64,000 nt of DNA, taken from assembly GCF_022808775.1 (NCBI RefSeq), contig NZ_JAKZLA010000004.1, forward strand, positions 248,001-312,000, in the 5' to 3' direction. A program made the position numbers and the translations under genes. Within the stretch, counting starts at the first letter, position 1, and every line of letters starts with the position of its first letter. A model generated the notes under the pieces. The model was not told the origin of the DNA, made no database searches, and worked only from the letters and a program-made list of their open reading frames with translations. This DNA is from Geothrix terrae. Lineage in GTDB: Bacteria; Acidobacteriota; Holophagae; Holophagales; Holophagaceae. Shown piece after piece: positions 58,428 to 64,000 of the stretch.

Positions 58428-59495
58428 ATGCGCCCGATCCGTTCTGCCCTCCTGCTCCTGGCGACCCTGGCCGCCAGCCTGCTCCCGGCCCAGGCACCCA
58501 CAGAGGGCGACGCCCAGCTCCGCGACTTCCGGTTCCAGTCCGGCGAGACGCTGTCCGAGCTGCGTATCCACTACCGCACCTACGGCACGCCGCGGAAGGA
58601 CGCCTCGGGCGTGGTCCGCAACGCCGTGCTCATCCTGCACGGCACCACCGGAAGCGGGGCCCAGTTCATGGGCCCCGCCTTCGCGGGCCAGCTCTTCGGC
58701 CCCGGGCAACCCCTGGATGCCGCGACGTATTTCATCGTGCTGCCCGACGGCATCGGCCACGGGAAATCCAGCAAGCCCAGCGACGGGCTCCACGCCCGCT
58801 TCCCCCGCTACGGCTACCTGGACATGGTGGAGGCCCAGCGGCGCCTGCTGGCCGAGGCCCTGGGCGTGACGCACCTGCGGCTCGTCATGGGCACCTCCAT
58901 GGGCGGCATGCACACCTGGCTGTGGGGCCAGCTCCACCCGGACGGCATGGATGCCCTCATGCCCCTGGCCAGCCTGCCCACGCAGATCGCGGGCCGCAAC
59001 CGCGCCTGGCGGCGCACGGCCATCGACGCCATCCGTCAGGATCCGCAGTGGCTGGGCGGCGACTATAAGACCCAGCCGGGCTCCCTGCGCCTCGCGGCCC
59101 AGATGCTGTGGTTCATGAGCAGCAACTCCGTGCTGCGGCAGGCGGAGACGCCAACCCTGGTCCAGACCGACGCGGCCCTGGACGCCTTCGTGGCGCGCTA
59201 CACGAAGACCGCCGACGCCAACGATGTGCTCTACGCCCTGGAGGCCTCGAAGGACTACGACCCGGGACCGGGCCTGGAAAAGATCAAGGCGCCGCTCCTG
59301 GCCGTGAACTCCGCCGACGACCTCATCAACCCGCCGGAGCTGGGCATCCTGGAGCGCGAGGTCAGGCGAGTGCCCAAAGGCCGCGCCGTGGTGCTGCCGC
59401 TGAGCCCTGAAACGCGGGGCCACGGCAGCCACACGGTGGCGGCGCTGTGGAAGGACCTGCTGGTGGACCTGCTGAAGCGGTCGGAACGCCCGTAG
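58428..59495 (+). CDS. Exported alpha/beta hydrolase of the MetX (homoserine acetyltransferase-like) type
   Basis: 355 residues. The fold and motifs resemble homoserine O-acetyltransferase: LRIHYRTYGTPR, VLILHGTTGS, LPDGIGHGKSSKPSDG, nucleophile Ser in MGTSMGGMHTW, acid in AVNSADDLINPPE and His in RGHGSH. Unlike MetX it begins with a Sec signal peptide (LLLLATLAASLLPAQA) and so acts outside the cytoplasm, which excludes acetyl-CoA-dependent methionine synthesis. It is more likely an exported esterase or amidase. It starts one base after the tricorn-like gene, so the two are co-transcribed. Convergent with the cytochrome gene. Confidence 0.87.
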   Translation: MRPIRSALLLLATLAASLLPAQAPTEGDAQLRDFRFQSGETLSELRIHYRTYGTPRKDASGVVRNAVLILHGTTGSGAQFMGPAFAGQLFGPGQPLDAATYFIVLPDGIGHGKSSKPSDGLHARFPRYGYLDMVEAQRRLLAEALGVTHLRLVMGTSMGGMHTWLWGQLHPDGMDALMPLASLPTQIAGRNRAWRRTAIDAIRQDPQWLGGDYKTQPGSLRLAAQMLWFMSSNSVLRQAETPTLVQTDAALDAFVARYTKTADANDVLYALEASKDYDPGPGLEKIKAPLLAVNSADDLINPPELGILEREVRRVPKGRAVVLPLSPETRGHGSHTVAALWKDLLVDLLKRSERP

Positions 59496-59508
59496 GGCGC
59501 CATCCCGC

Positions 59509-59862
59509 TCAGGGCACCTTGAAGGTGAACCGCGTGTGGCAGGGCAGGCAGAGGTTCTCGCTGGCCTTGTGCTCGTGATGGCAGCGGGTGCAGTCCGTCT
59601 GGGTGCCGTAGTGCCGGTTCAGGTGGGGGTTCGTGGGCTTCGCCTGAGCTGTGCGGGCGGCCAGGTCCGCCGGGTCGTGGCAGCCCTGGCACTGGCGGAA
59701 GGGCACGGCCGTGGGCTTGCCGCTCTTGCCGTGGCACTGGACGCAGGTGACGCCGCGCGCCGCGTGCTTCGAGGTCCACGCCGCGGGAGCGGCGCCCAGG
59801 GAGGCTGCCAGCAGGCCGGCGAGGCCGAATCCCAGGATCCGGGAGGGAGTGAGGATGGTCAT
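59509..59862 (-). CDS. Small secreted tetraheme cytochrome c
   Basis: 117 residues with a signal peptide (ILGFGLAGLLAASLGA). Four CxxCH haem sites at residues 40-44 (CVQCH), 58-62 (CQGCH), 91-95 (CTRCH) and 105-109 (CLPCH) make a periplasmic tetraheme resembling the haem domain of Shewanella flavocytochrome c3 and the separate tetraheme Mcc of the methacrylate reductase system. Further histidines (His33, His80, His84, His96, His98) could be distal ligands. It should pass electrons to the flavoprotein whose gene ends 29 bases upstream. Start ATG 59862 has GGAG six bases upstream. Last gene of the operon. Confidence 0.92.
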   Translation of the reverse strand: MTILTPSRILGFGLAGLLAASLGAAPAAWTSKHAARGVTCVQCHGKSGKPTAVPFRQCQGCHDPADLAARTAQAKPTNPHLNRHYGTQTDCTRCHHEHKASENLCLPCHTRFTFKVP

Positions 59863-59891
59863 GTCGTCTCCGTTCGGGCGTCGTCCAGGGG

Positions 59892-61577
59892 TCAAAGGCG
59901 CGCGACGTGGCGGCCCGTCAGGTAGCCGAAGGTGTAGCAGCGCCCCAGGGAGAGGCCGAACACCGTGAGCGGGTAGTCCACGCCGCCGTAGAAGCCGCCG
60001 CCGAGGTTGCCGACGAGGAAGAGGCCCTTGATGGGCTTGCCGTCCGCGTTCAGGGCCTGGTGGTGCTCGTCCACCAGCATGCCGGAGCAGATGGCGGACA
60101 CGCGCACGCGGCGATGGATGCCGTAGAAGGGGGCCTTCAGGATGGGCGCGAGGAAGCTCGCGGGCTTGCCGAAGTCGCTGTCCTTGCCGGAGGCCACCAC
60201 CTCGTTGTACCGCCTCACCGTGGCCACCAAGGTGGCGGGATCCACCTCGAGCTTGCGGGCCAGCTCCTCCAGGGTGCCGGCCTTGTGGGTGTTGACCTGG
60301 GACTCGAACACCCCCTTCTTGGGGCCGGGCTCGTCGGGCATGTAGTTCTTCAGCCCCTCGGGTGGCACCAGCTTGCCCGGCCAGGTGGCCGCCTGGGTCA
60401 TGTAGTCGGCGTCGAAGACCTGCGAATAGTGCCCGGCGTTCTCCGCGTCTTTCAGGTAGTTGTTCAGCAAGGACATCTCCACCGTCTCGTTGACGAAGCG
60501 GCGGCCCTTGCGGTCCACGGCCAGGAAGGGCATGTCGCACATGGAGGCCGGCCCCGCGTCGAAGTCGTGGAGCATCTTGGTGTGCCCGATGGGCTCGAAG
60601 ACGCCGCCCGCCCAGTAGGCCAGCGCGAAGCCGTCCCCGGTCCTGTCCATCTGCTTGCGCTCCAGGTACTTCACGTCGGGGATGAAGTAGTCCGACATGG
60701 CCCTGTTGTTCTGGTAGTCGCCGGTGGCGAGGATGACGCCCTTCTTCGCCAGGAACTTGCGGTACTTGCCGTCGTGGCCCCGGGCGATGACGCCCTGCAC
60801 CTCGCCCGAGCGGCCCTGCACCAGCTGCACGGCGGGCATCTGGAAGAAGAACTTCACGCCCGCCTTCTCGGCCGTCTTGGCCAGGGCCCGCATGCCGTCG
60901 CCGGTGGTGTAGGGCTTCGGGCCGAAGAAGGAGGTGACGTAGCCCATGCTGTAGCCGTTCACCTTGAGAATGGCGCGCTGGGCCGGGCTGCCCTGGTCCA
61001 CCACCGTCGCGCCGCCCTGCTTCGCGCGGTCGATGACCCAGCGCACGGCCTCGCCGGAGTGGTAGGCCCACTGGCGGATCAGCTTGGGGTCGCAGCGGTG
61101 GTTGCTGTCGGCGATGAGGCGCGCCACCAGGGCTTCCACGCCGGCCTTCTCGCTGGCGGCCAGGTCGATGCCGGAACCCGTGTTGCCCTGGGACAGGGCG
61201 AAGGGCGCCTTCTGCACCACGGCCACCTTGGCGCCGTGCTCCGCGGCGGACAGGGCCGCGGGCACGCCCGAGGCGCCGGCACCCACCACCACCACGTCGA
61301 AGGTCAGGGTTTCTGAGATCTCGCGGTCGCGGATGGGCTTCGGCTTGGGCAGGAAGGTCAGCGTGGCGCCGCCGTCCGTGCTGGTGGCGAAGCCCTCCGC
61401 CTTGGGTTCCTTGACGGCCGCGGCCAGGGCCGGGGAAGCCCCCATGCCGAAGAGCCCCACGGCGGCGGCGCCTCCCGCCGCCCGGCCCAAGAAGCTCCGG
61501 CGTGACAGGCCCTGCTCCAGCACCCGGCGCGTGTAGGCGTCCGGCCCCTGCCCTTCCTCTCTCGGTTCATCGCTCAT
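59892..61577 (-). CDS. Tat-exported FAD-dependent reductase (fumarate-reductase-like flavoprotein)
   Basis: 561 residues. A twin-arginine signal (SRRSFLG, Arg26-Arg27, then a hydrophobic stretch to ASPALAAA) is followed by the FAD-binding domain VVVVGAGASGVPAALSAAEHG and the substrate-domain motif GRRFVNE, which holds the family's catalytic arginine. The C-terminal half departs from fumarate reductase: the usual HxTxGG reads SAICSGM and the GGNA region reads YPLTVFGLSLGR. It likely reduces an activated C=C bond in the periplasm, with electrons from the tetraheme protein; the substrate is unknown. Start has AAGGAG eight bases upstream. Confidence 0.88.
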   Translation of the reverse strand: MSDEPREEGQGPDAYTRRVLEQGLSRRSFLGRAAGGAAAVGLFGMGASPALAAAVKEPKAEGFATSTDGGATLTFLPKPKPIRDREISETLTFDVVVVGAGASGVPAALSAAEHGAKVAVVQKAPFALSQGNTGSGIDLAASEKAGVEALVARLIADSNHRCDPKLIRQWAYHSGEAVRWVIDRAKQGGATVVDQGSPAQRAILKVNGYSMGYVTSFFGPKPYTTGDGMRALAKTAEKAGVKFFFQMPAVQLVQGRSGEVQGVIARGHDGKYRKFLAKKGVILATGDYQNNRAMSDYFIPDVKYLERKQMDRTGDGFALAYWAGGVFEPIGHTKMLHDFDAGPASMCDMPFLAVDRKGRRFVNETVEMSLLNNYLKDAENAGHYSQVFDADYMTQAATWPGKLVPPEGLKNYMPDEPGPKKGVFESQVNTHKAGTLEELARKLEVDPATLVATVRRYNEVVASGKDSDFGKPASFLAPILKAPFYGIHRRVRVSAICSGMLVDEHHQALNADGKPIKGLFLVGNLGGGFYGGVDYPLTVFGLSLGRCYTFGYLTGRHVARL

Positions 61578-61624
61578 GTGTCGTCTCCTTGTCACTCGGA
61601 TGCGGGGATCGCCGCGCCCTCAGC

Positions 61625-61792
61625 TCACTCGGCGCGGTCCGTGGCCTCGGCGGTCAGCGCCCGCCCGGCCTTCTTGAATTCGTGGATGCTCTGGCCCAGC
61701 GACTTGCCCAGGCTGGGCAGGCGCGACGGCCCGAAGAAGATCAGCAGCGCGCAGCCGATCGTCAGGATCTCGGTCATGCCCAGGTTGCCCAT
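61625..61792 (-). CDS. tatA: TatA-family twin-arginine translocase subunit (55 aa)
   Basis: 55 residues: a short periplasmic N-terminus, one TM helix (EILTIGCALLIFFGPSRLPS), the hinge FGPSRLPSLGKSLG, and an amphipathic helix QSIHEFKKAGRAL with a brief acidic tail. This is the complete TatA layout, at the short end of the family. TatA forms the pore-like part of the Tat translocon. Start ATG 61792 has GAGGAG about seven bases upstream. It lies 47 bases upstream of the Tat-exported flavoprotein in the same operon; no tatB or tatC is in the window. Confidence 0.9.
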   Translation of the reverse strand: MGNLGMTEILTIGCALLIFFGPSRLPSLGKSLGQSIHEFKKAGRALTAEATDRAE

Positions 61793-61886
61793 GGCTTGCT
61801 CCTCGGATGGAAGCGGCCCCGCGGGAATGCCGGGCGGGAGGGGCCGGGCCGCTTCCAGGGGCCCATCCCGCCCGTTCCCCCCAGGG

Positions 61887-63140
61887 TCAGAAGGTGTAGA
61901 GGATGCCCAGGCCGAAGCCCGTGGTGGAGGCGCCCGGAGCCACGGTGCCCACGGGCGGGAACAGCGCGTAGCTCGCGGACCGCTCGTTGGTCATGCCATA
62001 GACCGAGGCGTAGAGGTCCGCGGACTTGGCGAGGCTGTAGCTGTAGCCCGCGCTCCACTGCGCGCCGCCCAGCCCGTTGGTGGTGGCGGGGCCACCGCCC
62101 ACCACGGTGACGCTGCCGGCGGCCGCCTTGCCGTAGGCGCCGAAGAGCTGGTGCTTCGCCCAGCGCTGCTGGACCAGGACGTACCAGGCGCCGCGCTCGT
62201 AGTGGTTGACCTTCCCGTCAACGGTGTCATCCGTGTCGTAGGCCAGGCGCTCCACGATGGCGGAGATCTTGGTACCCGTGGGGAAGGCGTAGCTGCCCAC
62301 CAGCTCGTGGGCCACGTCCCTGGACGAGGCGTTCGTGGGCGTCGCGCCCGCGGAGCCGCCGAGCTGGGCCAGGCCGAAGTAGTCCTTGTGCTGTTCGTAG
62401 CCGTAGCTGAGGGTGAAGGCGCCGCGCTTGTAGGACAGCAGGGCGGAATACAGCTCGGGGCTGATGGAGGGCACGGTGGCGGAGGCGGTGGTCTTGCCCT
62501 CGTTCACCGAGTAGGCCACGCGGCCCGAGAAGCCGTTCACCTCGGGGCTCCAGTACTGGATGCTGTTGCCCTGCCGCCGGTTGAAGGCGGCGTCGGCCTT
62601 GCCGCTGACGCGGCCGTTCTGGGTGGTGGTACCGGGCACGTTGAAGCCGGGGTTCGCGGTGAGCGCGTTGTCGAAGGGGTTCAGGCCGCGCAGGGCGCCC
62701 ACGAAGAGGATCGGGTACTTGTAGGGCGTGTCCCAGTTGCCGTAGAACACGCGGCCCCAGGGACCTTCCAGGCCCAGGCAGCTGTTGCGGCTGGTGAGGG
62801 AGTTGGGCGCGTCGCCGTCGGGACTCACGGCGCTCTCGATCTGCCAGATGATCTTCAGGTCGTCGCTGACCTTGAAGCTCCCGCGGAAGCCCAGGTTCGA
62901 CGTGCCCGAGGTCATGCGGTTCCGGGCGGCCAGGTTGCCCGCGTCGCCGGTATAGGCGGAGGCGACCACCTGCGTGGCCCCGCCCGTGGCGGGGGACAGG
63001 CCCGGCGCCGTGGCACCGCTGGTCCTGATGTGGTCCACGAAGGGCAGGAAGGTGCCGTAGATCTGCGCCTCGCTCGCCTGGGCGGCGAGGAGCGCGGGCC
63101 AGGCACAGGCCAGGGCGGCGGTGAGGGTTCGGAGCTTCAA
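61887..63140 (-). CDS. Gram-negative general porin
   Basis: 417 residues from a TTG start, supported by AGGAGG six bases upstream and a signal peptide (LTAALACAWPALLAAQA). The chain matches trimeric 16-strand porins of the proteobacterial Porin_4 type: AQIYGTFLPFVDHI as first strand, SNLGFRGSFKVSDDLKIIWQIES, and RVFYGNWDTPYKYP in the constriction-loop area, ending in a terminal Phe (GILYTF). It lets small hydrophilic solutes through the outer membrane. It heads the same-strand run porin-tatA-flavoprotein-cytochrome and may supply the reductase substrate. Confidence 0.9.
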   Translation of the reverse strand: MKLRTLTAALACAWPALLAAQASEAQIYGTFLPFVDHIRTSGATAPGLSPATGGATQVVASAYTGDAGNLAARNRMTSGTSNLGFRGSFKVSDDLKIIWQIESAVSPDGDAPNSLTSRNSCLGLEGPWGRVFYGNWDTPYKYPILFVGALRGLNPFDNALTANPGFNVPGTTTQNGRVSGKADAAFNRRQGNSIQYWSPEVNGFSGRVAYSVNEGKTTASATVPSISPELYSALLSYKRGAFTLSYGYEQHKDYFGLAQLGGSAGATPTNASSRDVAHELVGSYAFPTGTKISAIVERLAYDTDDTVDGKVNHYERGAWYVLVQQRWAKHQLFGAYGKAAAGSVTVVGGGPATTNGLGGAQWSAGYSYSLAKSADLYASVYGMTNERSASYALFPPVGTVAPGASTTGFGLGILYTF

Positions 63141-63174
63141 GACAGACCTCCTCTGTGTTGCCTAGTCGCAACAT

Positions 63175-63187
63175 TTCAACGGTTGAA
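63175..63187. promoter_or_regulatory. Palindromic operator candidate upstream of the porin
   Basis: TTCAAC-G-GTTGAA, a 13-base palindrome 35 bases upstream of the porin start in an AT-richer stretch. It could bind the AraC-type regulator encoded just upstream, although AraC sites are usually direct repeats. No convincing -35/-10 pair was found. Confidence 0.35.
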
Positions 63188-63305
63188 TCCATATATTGAC
63201 CTCTAGGTTTTCAATTCCCGAGGCAAGGCAAGCTTAGACCTCCCGCGTCCGTCCGGCCTGGTACGGAACGGACAATTTCTGGTGAATCCCGTCCTGGACT
63301 CGCCT

Positions 63306-64000
63306 TCAGGTCGCGCTCTCCAGCTGCCGGGTGCGTCGGAAGGCCGAAGGCGTCTCGCCCGTGGCCTTGCGGAAGGCCTTGGTGAAGTTCGAGTGCTCTT
63401 CGCAGCCCAGCAGGGACGCGATCTGCTGCACGCTCATGTCGGTATGCAGGAGCAGCCGCTTGGCCTCCAGCATCACGCGCTCGATGATCAGGGTCTGCGG
63501 CGTCTTGCCCAGTACGGCCTTGCAGGCGGTGCCCAGGCGGCGAGGGGTGCAGCGGAGCTTCCGTGCGTAGAACTCCACCTCCTTCTCCTCCTGGAAGCTC
63601 TTGTCCAGCTGGTGGAGGAAGGCCTGGAAGAGCTTGAAGTCAGCACCGCTCTGGGTCTGGGCCCGGGCCGCCTGTTCCCGGATGCGGGCCTGGAAGAGGT
63701 GCAGGAAGGCCGCCAGCAAGTGCCGGATGGCCGGCCGCGTCTCCTCCCGCGCCACCTGGCCCAGGTCCCAGAGGAGCCGGGCCAGGGCCGACGCCTGGCG
63801 CACCAGCGCGTCATCGTGCAGGGGCAGGTTCGGCGCCGCCAGGAAGTCCGAGAAGACCCAGGAGGCGTCGTCGTCCAGGAAGTCCTCGCCGAAGTCGAAC
63901 ATCCAGCCCTCCGCGGGCACGTCCGGCAGGAAGAGGTGTTTCTTCCCCTTGGCGATGAGCATGACCCAGGGCGCCTCCAAGCGCGTCTCGATGCCGTCCA
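63306..64000 (-). CDS. AraC-family transcriptional regulator (5' end outside window)
   Basis: At least 231 residues; the frame stays open to the right edge, so the N-terminus is missing. The C-terminal AraC DNA-binding domain has both helix-turn-helix units: EEKEVEFYARKLRCTPRRLG and DMSVQQIASLLGCEEHSNFT, ending FTKAFRKATGETPSAFRR. The preceding part contains LPDVPAEGWMFDFGEDFL, as in cupin-like sensor domains. It lies 165 bases upstream of the porin operon on the same strand and is the obvious candidate to control it. Confidence 0.88.
   Translation of the reverse strand, partial: DGIETRLEAPWVMLIAKGKKHLFLPDVPAEGWMFDFGEDFLDDDASWVFSDFLAAPNLPLHDDALVRQASALARLLWDLGQVAREETRPAIRHLLAAFLHLFQARIREQAARAQTQSGADFKLFQAFLHQLDKSFQEEKEVEFYARKLRCTPRRLGTACKAVLGKTPQTLIIERVMLEAKRLLLHTDMSVQQIASLLGCEEHSNFTKAFRKATGETPSAFRRTRQLESAT

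Noticed and set aside
58428-59495. Calling the MetX-like gene metX (methionine synthesis)
   Set aside because: The signal peptide places it outside the cytoplasm, where acetyl-CoA is not available.

Overview
The window is GC-rich chromosomal DNA from a diderm bacterium, densely packed with short intergenic gaps. It has no rRNA, tRNA, CRISPR array, insertion sequence or phage gene that I can recognise. Several features fit an Acidobacteriota member of the Holophagae/Geothrix type: the futalosine-pathway gene mqnD, a SufBCDSU iron-sulfur system, DUF3857-transglutaminase proteins, a tricorn-like S41 protease, a membrane-anchored Ser/Thr kinase, FG-GAP lipoproteins and a split flavoprotein/tetraheme reductase. 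That placement is an inference; nothing here is decisive.

Layout. 1-10 kb: a cut exported protein, HAD hydrolase, TlpA-like thioredoxin, two-domain sulfurtransferase, MFS carrier, orphan MacB-type permease, acyl-CoA synthetase, a deleted and frameshifted alpha/beta-hydrolase relic, MDR oxidoreductase, small exported protein and ornithine aminotransferase. 10-16 kb: a Yip1 membrane protein/MacA-like adaptor/MacB-like permease operon without an ATPase, an AtuA-family protein and an FG-GAP lipoprotein. 16-26 kb: Hsp20 and a divergent DegP-like protease, an SRPBCC protein, mqnD, an active/inactive pair of DUF3857-transglutaminase proteins and two TPR proteins. 26-34 kb: the suf operon (sufB-C-D-S-U-nfu) with two related hairpin repeats inside it, then rpsA. 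34-45 kb: sbcDC, an S9 peptidase, gamma-glutamyltransferase, a hemolysin-III protein, a methyltransferase, a membrane protein and trmO. 45-53 kb: an alpha/beta hydrolase, sensor Ser/Thr kinase, cupredoxin, outer-membrane barrel, TIGR03118-like lipoprotein, a MocR-like regulator lacking its PLP lysine, and rsmH. 53-60 kb: M28 and tricorn-like S41 peptidases and an exported MetX-like hydrolase. 59.5-64 kb: an AraC-type regulator followed on the same strand by a porin, a 55-residue TatA, a Tat-exported flavoprotein and a secreted tetraheme cytochrome.

How the parts work together. The suf genes form one iron-sulfur assembly unit. The exported peptidases (S9, M28, S41) and gamma-glutamyltransferase suggest growth on peptides. 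The last block looks like a self-contained periplasmic respiratory reductase with its own uptake pore, export component and regulator; it is the best candidate in the window for an undescribed system. Two window-wide patterns also stand out. One is a recurring GGCTANNCTGG-like box, placed exactly six bases before the start codon at six genes and so implying leaderless mRNAs. The other is a CACGAAGA-rich hairpin repeat with three copies, one of which encodes the C-terminus of a sulfurtransferase while the other two lie in opposite orientation inside the suf operon.
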